Source: Bacteroidales bacterium | GTDB lineage: Bacteria; Bacteroidota; Bacteroidia; Bacteroidales; Muribaculaceae | NCBI GenBank assembly: GCA_910575545.1 | Contig: CAJTFH010000012.1 | Span: forward strand, 25,153-89,152 | Direction: 5' to 3' | Length of the DNA: 64,000 nt | Shown here: piece by piece, positions 16,421 to 25,591 of the stretch | How the letters are laid out: each line of letters begins with the position of its first letter | Numbering within the stretch: the first letter of the stretch is position 1 | Program-made: the position numbers and the translations under genes | The notes under the pieces: generated by a model | What the model was told of the DNA's origin: nothing | Seen by the model: only the letters and a program-made list of their open reading frames with translations | Database searches by the model: none

Positions 16421-16980
16421 AGAGATTAACTTTTTAAGATATTATGGTTTGATAGATTGGTTGATTGAATATCTGATACAATGAAGACTATATGACTTGG
16501 TATAATGATTGCTTGATGATTTGATGAACTGATACCTTGATGATATAATATCTTAGTGACTCGATTGTCTGATTATCCAATGCTCCATTACCCGATGACT
16601 TATTGTCCAATGGCTCATTATCATATTATCCAATGTATCGATTATCCAATGTGACGATGACCGATAAACCGAAGTATCACGGTTCATGATAAATGTGTTG
16701 CTTGATAATATATCAACCGCAGATTTTCAGTTTTTCATCATTCATTTTTCAGTCTATCATCGTTCACGGGCAATGTATCATTAGACAAAAGACTGCGAGT
16801 TTCGAGCGGGATTGACCCTCACCTCGGGGGAGGCGGGATAGCCGTTGTGGACACAATCGGCATATCTTGCAAAGCAAGGTTTATACTCCAAATCAGGCGT
16901 GAGCAACCGGGGTATCTCAGTCAGTTCGACCTCGGTCGAAAATGTCATAATGTCAAAAGTTCATAGTGTCAGCTCAAGCG
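16421..16980. other. Gene-free, repeat-rich stretch, candidate oriT
   Basis: 560 bp without a convincing gene between the mobilisation genes and the DUF3987 gene. The part 16,430-16,720 is a degenerate array of short TGAT/TTGATG words. It includes ATTATCCAATG at 16572-16582, 16625-16635 and 16641-16651, plus ATTGTCCAATG at 16602-16612. A GC-rich inverted segment near 16,810-16,840 follows. The position upstream of mobC and relaxase is where Bacteroides mobilisable elements carry oriT; the nick site cannot be named from sequence. Confidence 0.5.
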
Positions 16981-18393
16981 TCATATTTTGCGATAGCAAC
17001 CGTGTGACTTTTTCTTCACGAATCCTCGGCCTCCGTCTCTCAGGAATCTTTTGACCGAGGATTCCGAGATTCCGAGTTGCAGGGCTTCCCTGACTGCCTC
17101 GGCTGTGGTGAACGAATCCCTGAGGTTTCCGAGTAACTCGGTGAACCGGTTGTCAAGGATACCGGTTTCAATCTCCGGTGCAATCCGGCTCTCCATGTTT
17201 CTGAAATATTCGGTGAGCCTGATGGCAAGTTCGGCAGTTCCCGGTTCAATTTCATCCATGCCCGATTCTCCACAGATGCCGTGCATAATCTGTATGACTA
17301 GACAGAAGCGGATGAGATAAGTTTCCAGTTTGCCACACAACGCCCTGACAGCATCCGAATCCGTTTCAGCATAGGCCTTGTTGTTTACCGCATCTTTCCA
17401 CTGAATTATGCGGAGCTTCGCATCTTGGGAAAACATTAGCTCTATTGAGGTTGCTTTTCCCTCTTGGTCTGTTGAAGGAGTGACGGTTATTACCTTTCGG
17501 ATAATTCGTTCCCATTCTTCAAGAACGCTGTCAGGCATGGCGGTGTCGTTCCACGACGGCATCTTGTCAATTTCGGGATAGACTTTCAGGAATCGAGATG
17601 AAAAGCCGTTCATCATTCGCTTGCCGCCGAACTGTTCGCCCAGACGACCGGGCTGTGTAGTGCCAATAATAGAACAATAGGGATTGGCGAGAAAGATATG
17701 CTCGTTGTTTGACTTTCGGCTGTACTTGAAAGGCGTACCGCTGAACAGACTGAGAAAGTAGCCCTCGTCCGAACCATTGTAGCGGTTGAAATTGGAAAGA
17801 AGGCTGTCTATCTCATCCTTGTAAATCAGCACTCCGCGCGGATTGTCGCGCAAAGCTCCGATAAGAGCCTCTACGGTGGAATCAACCACTACATGACATT
17901 TTCGCTGAGGCATCTTCATTGCTTCAGGTAGAGAATGTTTCTCACGCTGCTTTGCCGACATGCGTTCCCATTGACGGTAGGTTTCCATCTCCTTGCAATA
18001 GATCATGTCATACTCTCCATCGAGTTTGAGCAGAGGTGCGACCGCCTGTTGCAATGGAGGTGTCTTGCCGCAGCTCGGCGAACCTACAAGCACCATGTAG
18101 ATTATCGGTCGGCTTACCCATCCGGTCATGAAGCGGACTGACCAAGTGTTGCCCATAGCAGCCGCGAATACTGTAAGGAAAGAGGCTGCAGTGAAATCGA
18201 CATTATAGTTCTCGTATTCTTCAAGAGTCTCGATTATGTCGCGGATTGCTTTCGGAAATATCTCCAGAGGGAAAGAAGGAGTTTCGGTAGTTTTACCGGA
18301 ATCGCTGGTAAAGGCAATGCTATCCTCCTCGATCAATCCACATCCGGCTTCCAACGGAAAGCGTGGATGGTTGTAATAGCCATTCGCTTTCAT
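16981..18393 (-). CDS. DUF3987-type ATPase/primase-like protein
   Basis: 470 residues. Recognisable are the Walker A-like segment VLVGSPSCGKTPPLQQ (about 110-125) and the acidic VLIYKDEIDSLLSNFNR (about 190), the signature of DUF3987 proteins in Bacteroidota mobile elements. These are thought to act in element replication together with primase or VirE-like partners. The C-terminal 60 residues look like a small DNA-binding domain (GISESSVKRFLRDGGRGFV). It follows the excisionase-like gene by 5 bp. Confidence 0.8.
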   Translation of the reverse strand: MKANGYYNHPRFPLEAGCGLIEEDSIAFTSDSGKTTETPSFPLEIFPKAIRDIIETLEEYENYNVDFTAASFLTVFAAAMGNTWSVRFMTGWVSRPIIYMVLVGSPSCGKTPPLQQAVAPLLKLDGEYDMIYCKEMETYRQWERMSAKQREKHSLPEAMKMPQRKCHVVVDSTVEALIGALRDNPRGVLIYKDEIDSLLSNFNRYNGSDEGYFLSLFSGTPFKYSRKSNNEHIFLANPYCSIIGTTQPGRLGEQFGGKRMMNGFSSRFLKVYPEIDKMPSWNDTAMPDSVLEEWERIIRKVITVTPSTDQEGKATSIELMFSQDAKLRIIQWKDAVNNKAYAETDSDAVRALCGKLETYLIRFCLVIQIMHGICGESGMDEIEPGTAELAIRLTEYFRNMESRIAPEIETGILDNRFTELLGNLRDSFTTAEAVREALQLGISESSVKRFLRDGGRGFVKKKSHGCYRKI

Positions 18394-18398
18394 GATGC

Positions 18399-18734
18399 TC
18401 AGATATTGATGTTACGTTGTCCGAGGGCTTTGCGTACCTCATATTCCGGGTACATAATCTTGTTGCCGGTCTTGACAGGTTTGAGGATACCTTTATTTGC
18501 CCAGTGCCAGAGTGTGGCATCGCATACGCCAAAGAGTTCCTTTACCTCGGCTTTGGTGAGCATACGTTCTTTCTTGGCTGCCTCGACCATCGAGCCGAGT
18601 TCATCCTTTGCGCGGCGGATCAAGTCCTCCGAAAATGCTTTGAGGTCTTCGGCGTTCATCTCTACCTTGACATGGGCCCGACCCTCATTGAGCATATCTA
18701 ATAAATCTTGCATTTTTGTTTTGATTGCCGACAT
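18399..18734 (-). CDS. HTH excisionase-like DNA-binding protein
   Basis: 111 residues. The C-terminal half is a winged HTH of the MerR/excisionase type (LTKAEVKELFGVCDATLWHWANKGILKPVKTGNKIMY), the HTH_17 pattern. The N-terminal half is helical and acidic. In Bacteroidota islands such proteins help the tyrosine recombinase in excision or regulate the replication gene, which here follows after 5 bp. The 160 bp upstream hold nothing recognisable. Confidence 0.78.
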   Translation of the reverse strand: MSAIKTKMQDLLDMLNEGRAHVKVEMNAEDLKAFSEDLIRRAKDELGSMVEAAKKERMLTKAEVKELFGVCDATLWHWANKGILKPVKTGNKIMYPEYEVRKALGQRNINI

Positions 18735-18894
18735 TGTTCGACGCTTCTACTGGCGGCATAAGACAGAAACGCCACCGCTCCGAAATGGAACGATGACGCA
18801 AAAGTATAGCGTAATTTCTTGGATTAAAAAGAATTGATGGTTCGTTAAGTTCGCGAACTATAAAACGAATCAAACGAATCGAAAAGAGGCTATT

Positions 18895-19842
18895 TCAGTC
18901 TACTCCATCTGGGTCAATTCGTAAAACATCGGTCTTTATAGAGTCAATAGCGAAGCGATGTTCTGGCTCGTCTTTGATAAATCGCTTACGATTGGGAGAT
19001 AAATATTGTAGCGTGTTTACGCTCTTCTGCACCTGACGCTCGCCGACGATTTTGCATTCAGGGAATGTGGCGGATAATATCTCGACAAATCGTTTGACAG
19101 GTGTTGACGGATCCAGCTCGCCAGACTCGACAAGTGCGACATATAAGTGCGCTATGTCAACGCCACGGATATGTGTTTCTATCCATTTGCCAATGCGCTT
19201 AACAATCTCACTGCCGTGAGATGCCAAAAGGGAAAGAAAGTCATGAGATAATTCTGCGTTTTCTGTAATTCTAGCAGTCGGTTTAGACTCATCAATACCC
19301 TCCAACGCCCAATCAGCCAAATTGCCGTTATCTACACTCATGCGATAATCAAGATGCTCCTTCAAATCCTTGCGCGAGCGTCGTTTATCCTCTACCTCCC
19401 TCGCAAGAAATGTCTTCATGAACTTTGCAAGCTGCCACTGGTACTGTTTGTTGTCAATCGACTCTGCCGCTTCCTCAATATTATCTATCATCATTTCAGA
19501 AGAGCGTCCATATTTGAGCCATGCGGCAAAGGGCAACCGGTATTTAGCCCATTCGCTCCCTTCTGCCTGTTCGCCAAATATCTTCTCAGCAAAATCAGAC
19601 TCTTGAAGAATCTTCAAAAGCTCATCCAAGTCCAGATTGTCAAGGTCAATCATATTCTCCAATAGCTTCTGAAACTCCGGCGACGAAAGAAATGCTGCTG
19701 CTCCCAACAAAAACACCTCCAGCGAGTCCGCTTCGCCCATCGCCGCAGCAAACTCGCCATATTCCTGCGGATGCTCCTCCATCCACGCCTTCAAATCAAT
19801 CTTTCCATCCTGACTGCCTAAGTTATCTTGCTGATTTTTCAT
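18895..19842 (-). CDS. Last gene of the cargo operon, function unknown
   Basis: 315 residues, acidic, helical, with no signal peptide or membrane segment. The first half is rich in Leu, Asp and Glu. The second half has a more conserved look (HGSEIVKRIGKWIETHIRGVDIAHLYVALVESG) and recalls DUF6043-type proteins of Bacteroides mobile elements, although that is a weak recollection. Its ATG overlaps the stop of the small membrane gene upstream (ATGA), so it belongs to the leader-sharing operon, but it lacks the MKLTDK start. Confidence 0.6.
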   Translation of the reverse strand: MKNQQDNLGSQDGKIDLKAWMEEHPQEYGEFAAAMGEADSLEVFLLGAAAFLSSPEFQKLLENMIDLDNLDLDELLKILQESDFAEKIFGEQAEGSEWAKYRLPFAAWLKYGRSSEMMIDNIEEAAESIDNKQYQWQLAKFMKTFLAREVEDKRRSRKDLKEHLDYRMSVDNGNLADWALEGIDESKPTARITENAELSHDFLSLLASHGSEIVKRIGKWIETHIRGVDIAHLYVALVESGELDPSTPVKRFVEILSATFPECKIVGERQVQKSVNTLQYLSPNRKRFIKDEPEHRFAIDSIKTDVLRIDPDGVD

Positions 19843-20042
19843 AGTGAAATTTCTAATTCATAAAGTAATAACGTGCAAAGGTCAAAAAAAGATAATAGTA
19901 CTTTGAACGATAACAGCGACAGCGTATAAGCCGCACCAAGCAACGCTGTATCCTCGCTCCAGCCTCCTGCCATACAACTCACAATCGCCAAGATGAGAAG
20001 CACAAGCCATGTTATCCAAAATCTCTTATCAGTCAGTTTCAT
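19839..20042 (-). CDS. Small two-segment membrane protein with MKLTDKRFW leader
   Basis: 67 residues with two hydrophobic segments (about 9-27 and 32-52) and a short end. It begins MKLTDKRFWI, the same ten residues as two other genes of this operon whose bodies are unrelated. The first 13 bp of the gene overlap the end of the pentapeptide gene, whose stop codon TGA lies inside this leader. Its own stop overlaps the next ATG. No family is recognised. Confidence 0.6.
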   Translation of the reverse strand: MKLTDKRFWITWLVLLILAIVSCMAGGWSEDTALLGAAYTLSLLSFKVLLSFFDLCTLLLYELEISL

Positions 20043-20595
20043 AGTCTATCGGGAACTTAGTCGTTGACAAATCTACACCACCACGAAAGGCAACATCTAT
20101 CAGGGTGGCTTTAGTGAAATCCACATAGTGTAGCCGTCCTTTATTGGAAATCCAATAATTGAGCCAATTTATGTAATAACCGCCTTTATATTGAGGGCCG
20201 CAGAATACGCAACCGGAAATTTCTCCGACGAAACTGCAACGGGTAAAAGATGCAGCAATAAAGGCAGAACGAAAATCGCAGTTAATGAATGAACAATCGA
20301 AAAAGTCCGCGATACCGAAGTTGCGTAGTTTCACTCGCTCGAATGTGCAATTACGATAAACCGTTTTACGGGGCATTACCAGAGTAGTGGAACCCATATA
20401 GAAATGCTGTAACTTTCCTCTTTTGAAAACACAACCTATGAAACGGCACCCTCTTGCCATAATATCGGTAAAGTCGCAGTTATCAAAATCACACCGCTTA
20501 AAAGTTTTTTTAGTCCACCATTCAGCCAAGCTTCCGTTGCAAAAAGAAGCCTTCTTAAATATTTGATTGCTATAATGTTTGCTTGTTAGTTTCAT
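20029..20595 (-). CDS. Pentapeptide-repeat protein
   Basis: 188 residues with five-residue repeats in which every fifth position is Phe or Leu and Cys is frequent (CDFDNCDFTD, GCRFIGCVF, NCTFERV, DCSFINCDFRSAFI, RCSFVG). This gives the right-handed quadrilateral beta helix of the pentapeptide family, usually a binding scaffold. It starts MKLTSKHY, a variant of the shared leader, with ATGA overlap to the TPR gene. It ends inside the leader of the next gene (YETD, stop). No catalytic part is visible; an immunity or protein-mimic role is conceivable. Confidence 0.75.
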   Translation of the reverse strand: MKLTSKHYSNQIFKKASFCNGSLAEWWTKKTFKRCDFDNCDFTDIMARGCRFIGCVFKRGKLQHFYMGSTTLVMPRKTVYRNCTFERVKLRNFGIADFFDCSFINCDFRSAFIAASFTRCSFVGEISGCVFCGPQYKGGYYINWLNYWISNKGRLHYVDFTKATLIDVAFRGGVDLSTTKFPIDYETD

Positions 20596-21644
20596 GGGCG
20601 AAGATACAATCCGTTTCTGGTTACAATTTCAACAACCTGATTTTTTGGCACGGCAGTATGAACATGCATATAATAGTCGTAGCCAAACTTGACAAGGAAA
20701 TTATGTGTCTTGTTGGAGAATACAGCCCAACAACATTCTCGCAGGCATAGGCGAAGATAGTCCGGACAGTCCTTTAGTGAGATTCTTAATCCTTGTCGGA
20801 TTGTCTTTGCTCTTTCAATAAGGCCATGATTCAGTTTGTGACCCTTAACTGAATTTACAATATCCTTTGAATCACCCTCCATGTAACTCACTATAAGATA
20901 TGAACAACCAGCCAATTTTGCTAAATCAATAGCCGTATCAATATATCGGTTCTCCGCTTCAATATACTCATCGGCTGTGAGTATTCCATCTGCAAACGAT
21001 TTGCCAATATCAGAGATTGAAGTCCACTCGTTATGAATGTAGCATCCTTCAGCATCATAGAACTGCGGACGATATTTTGAAATAGAATAGTCCCTGTCGG
21101 TATCGCCGATAATCATATCCAGCCATTTAATATGCTCATTAACTTGTTTGATCGAAAAATCGCTATATAGCCCACGCCTTCTTATGGACTTATGTGTTTG
21201 GAATAAATCTCGTGCCTCAAGATTATTGCCTTCTTGCTGATAAATGACAGCCCTCATATATCTACTATCGTTTAGCAGAGATTCAGCCCATCTTTTCCCT
21301 TCGCCATGCTTATAATCAGCGAGAAAAGCCACATCGCAGGCTATGATTGAATTAAACATCTCAGCTGCTTCTTCCAATTTATCATTTGCAGATAATGCAC
21401 AGCCATAAATATATCTTACCCAATAATCATCAGGAGCTAACTGATATGACTCTTGTGCATAAGTTAATGCTTCGATATATTTCCTTAATTGATAACAGGC
21501 ACTTGACAGTTCAGCCATGAAATAATATTCATCGGGGTAAGCCGATAACAATTTCAAAAGGAATGACCGCAAATGACTGAAGTCACCAGTCCGCTTTAAC
21601 CGATTGATTTTCGATTGGATTTTTGTAATATCGTAATTATTCAT
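20592..21644 (-). CDS. TPR-repeat protein
   Basis: 350 residues. Residues about 20-140 contain three tetratricopeptide-like helix pairs (FFM AELSSACYQLRKYIEAL; YIYGCALSANDKLEEAAEMF; AVIYQQEGNNLEARDLF). The second half is unlike any family I recognise. It includes a segment LAGCSYLIVSYMEGDSKD and a C-terminal FLVKFGYDYYMHVHTAVP. It is cytoplasmic, as no signal is seen. The gene is followed by the pentapeptide gene with ATGA overlap. It does not carry the MKLTDK leader. Confidence 0.65.
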   Translation of the reverse strand: MNNYDITKIQSKINRLKRTGDFSHLRSFLLKLLSAYPDEYYFMAELSSACYQLRKYIEALTYAQESYQLAPDDYWVRYIYGCALSANDKLEEAAEMFNSIIACDVAFLADYKHGEGKRWAESLLNDSRYMRAVIYQQEGNNLEARDLFQTHKSIRRRGLYSDFSIKQVNEHIKWLDMIIGDTDRDYSISKYRPQFYDAEGCYIHNEWTSISDIGKSFADGILTADEYIEAENRYIDTAIDLAKLAGCSYLIVSYMEGDSKDIVNSVKGHKLNHGLIERAKTIRQGLRISLKDCPDYLRLCLRECCWAVFSNKTHNFLVKFGYDYYMHVHTAVPKNQVVEIVTRNGLYLRP

Positions 21645-21648
21645 ATTC

Positions 21649-22206
21649 TTATTCAGCGGGTCTTACTTGCCAACAATTCAATCGGCGGTTCAATATATCA
21701 CAAATCTCCTTCCCTTTCATTGTCAGATTGTGAACGGGTATATTTTCTATCGCTCCAATCTCATTGAAATTGAAGTTCATTATATTTTGTTTCAAATCGG
21801 ATGCTCCGTCAAACTTATGTATCAGTGGAGCTGTCTTATAGTCCACCGCAATCATTTTAGACGAGTGAATCTTTACTAATCGAAACTTTTTAACATCTGC
21901 GTAATTGATAGTATGATAATCACCATTGCGCTGTTTATAAATTCCCAATCTATCTGCATAGATTATTAAAAACGGAATGCGGCGAATCCGTTTATGTGAC
22001 GCCATAGCAAAGAAAAGCGCACTGGCACCTCCAAAAAATATCATATTCAGCAAACCACCAAAGATTTTCGTTGGCCATTTAGTACTTGGATTTATTATAA
22101 TCAAATATCCGACAATAGCAAAAGCCAAGCAACAGATGGCATAAAACGTATTTTTCCATACGCTTTGGTAGATTCTTATCTCGGAGTTTTTATCGGTCAG
22201 TTTCAT
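21649..22206 (-). CDS. Membrane protein, STM3941-like, with MKLTDK leader
   Basis: 185 residues from the ATG at 22206, which begins MKLTDKNSEIRIYQS; an upstream in-frame start at 22233 would lie deeper in the previous gene. Two membrane segments (about 20-40 and 50-72) are followed by a PH-like beta domain (IIYADRLGIYKQRNGDYHTINYADV), the layout of STM3941-type proteins. The previous gene ends inside this leader (HETDR, stop). The protein probably sits in the inner membrane with a cytoplasmic beta domain. The function is unknown. Confidence 0.65.
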   Translation of the reverse strand: MKLTDKNSEIRIYQSVWKNTFYAICCLAFAIVGYLIIINPSTKWPTKIFGGLLNMIFFGGASALFFAMASHKRIRRIPFLIIYADRLGIYKQRNGDYHTINYADVKKFRLVKIHSSKMIAVDYKTAPLIHKFDGASDLKQNIMNFNFNEIGAIENIPVHNLTMKGKEICDILNRRLNCWQVRPAE

Positions 22207-23077
22207 GATTATCGAGGAGTTTTCGGGTTTCACTTACGATGTCGTATATAGAATCATTGCCAAGGTCAAAAGACAGGGCGCGGGCATAATCCCAGTCAAG
22301 ACCTTTGCCATCAGTAGCTTTCCGGGTGGGCAAAATCTCCAAAGTGTGGCTGTCGTGTTTCAGCAACACGCATGTGGAGTGTTGGTAAAGCTGTCGCCAT
22401 GAGCGTTGCTTCATGGCTTTGATCAGTTCTGCGTTTTTCAGCTCCACATATTTGCCATGCAGACTTGCATGGAATATTTCCATGAGAGTATTCTCAAATT
22501 CTCCGTTACTACAGCCTATGGGGAGGAATTTAATCGGAAGACTCGCTGTGACATTATATATTGTAACAAATATATATTCCTTGTCGGTGCGGTAAATACA
22601 ACACCTTCCAGTGCCATCCAACTCCGGGCAGCTGTCGTTATATTTTCGATTGATTTTTCGCCATCGGTATAGTGCCAGAACAATCGCAGCGATGACGAAT
22701 ATTGCGACCGAACCATACGACGGGCCATCATAATATTCAAACACCGTCATATTATTCTCCGGATTGTCTTTCTGATATACCACACCTATGCTGTCGCCAA
22801 CGGCAAAACCATTGGCATACATACCTCCTTTATATGTTACACCGTTCACTGTAAATTTGTAATGTATTATAGGACCACTGTTGCCTGTATAGCCGATATC
22901 TGAAATTACAGTTGATGTATGTTCCGGATTTGCCGACAAAGCATTGTACTTGCGGTTCTGGAAAAACAGACCTCCGATAAGAAATGGCACGAGTATCAGC
23001 AACATAGCACCGAATGGCAAGTGCCTCTCACCCCGCCGTCCAAAGAAAAACCGATATATTTTGCTGTCAGATTTCAT
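22190..23077 (-). CDS. Membrane protein, DUF3592-like
   Basis: 295 residues. A hydrophobic segment (about 23-40), then a periplasmic or cytosolic beta domain (IIHYKFTVNGVTYKGG, VGDSIGVVYQKDNPENN) typical of DUF3592, a second membrane segment (about 128-145) and a soluble end. It starts MKSDSKIYRF, a distant variant of the shared leader, and its ATG overlaps the stop of the upstream gene. Its own end overlaps the next leader by 17 bp. The function is not known. Confidence 0.65.
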   Translation of the reverse strand: MKSDSKIYRFFFGRRGERHLPFGAMLLILVPFLIGGLFFQNRKYNALSANPEHTSTVISDIGYTGNSGPIIHYKFTVNGVTYKGGMYANGFAVGDSIGVVYQKDNPENNMTVFEYYDGPSYGSVAIFVIAAIVLALYRWRKINRKYNDSCPELDGTGRCCIYRTDKEYIFVTIYNVTASLPIKFLPIGCSNGEFENTLMEIFHASLHGKYVELKNAELIKAMKQRSWRQLYQHSTCVLLKHDSHTLEILPTRKATDGKGLDWDYARALSFDLGNDSIYDIVSETRKLLDNHETDR

Positions 23078-23835
23078 ATGTCTATATGTCCTTTAACGAT
23101 ACTGAAAAAGATATTAGCATTGTCCGGATATTTTTTGATATAGTCGCAGGCAACTTGATAACTTCGGGCAACATACTCATACGAAGTTTCAGAGTTATTC
23201 CGATTACAGTACCAATTGTCGTATGTGGGTTTAATGTTACCATTGTTAAAGAAATACACGTCACCACCAAGAATAGGTATATTTGAATTGTAATACTCCT
23301 CCGCTATTCTCAGAGTTTCACTCTTGGTATAGGCAATTCCATCCACACCAATTGATTCAAGTGAAATACTCCTTAACTCCATACCTGTTGCCACCGTTGT
23401 CTTAGCTCTAAAACAAAGTGAGGCTATAAATGTGGTAACCATAGTCGGAATAAATGAAACAATACCCCATATCAATATTATTACCAATGTTAAATCTAAA
23501 GTTGATAAACCTACATGCACGTCAGCAGATACATCATCAGATACTTCAGTTGCTGAAAGCCAATCTATAACAAATATGATTGCAAAAAAGACAGCTAAGG
23601 CGACAGCGGAGAACAAATAAGTCGCAAATCCAAGTTTTAACCAAGCGCAAGACTTATTGCTTTTCCAAGCCACAGCGTGCCCGATTAGGTATGTGATAAG
23701 AATTATGATACAAATGGGTAAGACATCAGAATCCAACCTGAGTTTGTAAAATAATTCCATCTGTCCGACTGTCAAAGCCGTTGACAATATGGCAAATGCC
23801 TCAAATATCCAAAATCGTTTATCGGTCAGTTTCAT
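23074..23835 (-). CDS. Polytopic membrane protein with MKLTDKRFW leader
   Basis: 253 residues beginning MKLTDKRFWIF. Four hydrophobic segments lie within the first 140 residues, followed by a soluble domain of about 110 residues (MELRSISLESIGVDGIAYTKSETLR onwards). The first 32 bases match those of the gene starting at 25591 at 31 positions, although the proteins are unrelated further on. It is separated by only 28 bp from the frameshifted gene upstream. No family is recognised. Confidence 0.6.
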   Translation of the reverse strand: MKLTDKRFWIFEAFAILSTALTVGQMELFYKLRLDSDVLPICIIILITYLIGHAVAWKSNKSCAWLKLGFATYLFSAVALAVFFAIIFVIDWLSATEVSDDVSADVHVGLSTLDLTLVIILIWGIVSFIPTMVTTFIASLCFRAKTTVATGMELRSISLESIGVDGIAYTKSETLRIAEEYYNSNIPILGGDVYFFNNGNIKPTYDNWYCNRNNSETSYEYVARSYQVACDYIKKYPDNANIFFSIVKGHIDI

Positions 23836-23863
23836 TTGAATGGCTTTTTATTAATAATCACAT

Positions 23864-24291
23864 TCAATCCTCATTTTCAAGAGTATCGCATATTTCACGA
23901 TAAAGACGATTAAAGAATTGGAATCTCGTTTTATCTGAGCATTTGCCCTCAATTACAAGCATACAATCATCGTCATAAAGTATCGAGAAATAATTGAAAT
24001 CCACAGCCAGCTTATATATTGAAAAATCTTCTCTATCCGGAATATTCCTGAAAAAACCAATAGAGAGTGTAGGTTCGTAATCGGTACAGATATGATTTCA
24101 GCGATATTGTCATCGGATGACTGAATATAAATCGGTTCTTCCTGTTTCGGATTGAAAATTCCAAAGCAATAATTGGATAGTCTTTTTATCGGCATAGTTC
24201 CAAAAATTTTATCCAATGCAAAGAAATCAATGCCGAGGAATCTCATACTTACCCGGCCATCCTTATATTGGATTGTTAGATCATAATTCAT
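23864..24291 (-). pseudogene. Frameshifted small protein gene of the cargo operon
   Basis: From the ATG at 24291 the frame reads MNYDLTIQYKDGRVSMRFL and on to NIAEII near 24,100. There the coding pattern moves to another frame (DYEPTLSIGFFRNIPDRED, ending CDTLENED at 23864). The total of 428 bp is not a multiple of three. Reading straight on in the first frame gives an unconvincing tail ending at 23953. The intact product would have about 142 residues, be soluble and have an alpha/beta pattern. A real frameshift or a sequencing error cannot be told apart here. Confidence 0.6.
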
Positions 24292-24293
24292 AC

Positions 24294-24836
24294 TCAGGCG
24301 TTTTGATGTTTGAACTTCATTATCATAATGGCTGACACCGTGAACACAATCACAGCACCGATAACGGCACAAAGACTCGCCACTGCTATAGTTTCAAGGT
24401 CGCTGGATTTATTATTAAACCATAGGAAACCTTGATATTGATTAGCCCATATAGTCGAAAACATCAGATTAGAGCAGCCAATAAATAAAGAAACAATGTC
24501 GTTGGAATACCTAAATATCGCATATCCCAATATCAGTTGGAATATTGGCAAAGTCATACAGACGGAGGCTCCCCAACTATAGAATGCTGCACAATACAGA
24601 ATTTGAATATACGTAGCGACACAAACTATGAAGATTGGAATTATAGCCTTATAATTGCCTTGGTTGCCTTTAACCAACAATGCCAAACTTACAAGTATGG
24701 CTAAAAATAACGCGATTCCCAACGATATTTTCATACTGATTTCATCAGCATTGGCTTTGGGAACTGCGTTAAGCATTATTATTGCTTCTATAAGAAGCAA
24801 TCCGACCATATATAGGTTATTTTGCCACCGCTTCAT
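24294..24836 (-). CDS. Polytopic membrane protein, function unknown
   Basis: 180 residues, almost entirely hydrophobic, with about six predicted membrane segments and no signature motif. It begins MKRWQNNLY and does not carry the shared leader. Its ATG overlaps the stop of the gene upstream (ATGA), and its stop lies two bases before the ATG of the frameshifted gene, so it is translated as part of the operon. Confidence 0.6.
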   Translation of the reverse strand: MKRWQNNLYMVGLLLIEAIIMLNAVPKANADEISMKISLGIALFLAILVSLALLVKGNQGNYKAIIPIFIVCVATYIQILYCAAFYSWGASVCMTLPIFQLILGYAIFRYSNDIVSLFIGCSNLMFSTIWANQYQGFLWFNNKSSDLETIAVASLCAVIGAVIVFTVSAIMIMKFKHQNA

Positions 24837-25591
24837 GGCTGTTGCTTTATTGGAGCCGGTCTAACAGCTTCGTTTGGCATTACGTTTTCAAGCATGTCCC
24901 TGACGGTCTGCTGAACTTTGAATTTTAGATATACCGATTCTTGTCGGTTATGGTCGATGGTTTTCAGATACAACGTATTGTTGTCATGCCAGAAGATAGT
25001 GCTAAGTCCGGATTCTTCGGCCTGACAATAAGGTCCTTCACCACTGTATTGAAGATTCTTGTATGACTCAAATTCATATATGAAGTTTCCATCGCGACGA
25101 AAAAATCTCAAATCCAAAGGCCAGTCACAATCATAGCCGACCTGCGACACATAAATCCCATTAGCATTTACAGCCGTGGGACAAGCCGCGCGACAGATAT
25201 ACTTACCGTTCTCAGAATCAAACCACCATATTGCATCGTCATGCGGCGATTCAGGGATAATGAAACCATATAATTTCAGTTCAGGCAGAAATGTTAGACA
25301 TCGTTTGTTAAAACCAAAATCCGGGTTATCATAAATACCAATTATTTCTTGTTGCCAAGCAGAATCAAGACGTTCAAATTTAGCTTGCGACTCCTTCAAT
25401 ACCATAGAGACAATATCATTGTCGACAATGGAATCAGCTGGAATGACATTATAGCGCGAACACTCTCTTTCAGCTTTAACATATTCTGTTTCGCTTATTT
25501 TCTCCACAGAGAAAACTGTTTGTGCGGGCGCAACAGAAGCATACGCCATCACAATAAGCAATATCCAAAATCGTTTATCGGTCAGCTTCAT
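24833..25591 (-). CDS. Exported protein with MKLTDKRFW leader
   Basis: 252 residues from the ATG at 25591, which overlaps the TAA of the upstream gene (TAATG). It opens MKLTDKRFWILLIVMAYAS, so that here the shared leader forms the n-region of a signal peptide, cleaved probably near VAPAQT. The mature part has an RLxDSAWQQEIIGIYDNPDFG motif and beta-rich sequence (WWFDSENGKYICR) and is probably periplasmic. No family is recognised. Its leader DNA is 31/32 identical to that at 23835. Confidence 0.65.
   Translation of the reverse strand: MKLTDKRFWILLIVMAYASVAPAQTVFSVEKISETEYVKAERECSRYNVIPADSIVDNDIVSMVLKESQAKFERLDSAWQQEIIGIYDNPDFGFNKRCLTFLPELKLYGFIIPESPHDDAIWWFDSENGKYICRAACPTAVNANGIYVSQVGYDCDWPLDLRFFRRDGNFIYEFESYKNLQYSGEGPYCQAEESGLSTIFWHDNNTLYLKTIDHNRQESVYLKFKVQQTVRDMLENVMPNEAVRPAPIKQQP

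Noticed and set aside
16571..16651. Repeated ATTATCCAATG words taken for a CRISPR-like array
   Set aside because: The repeats are only 11 bp, unevenly spaced, with no spacer-repeat pattern and no cas genes; an oriT-type repeat field fits better.
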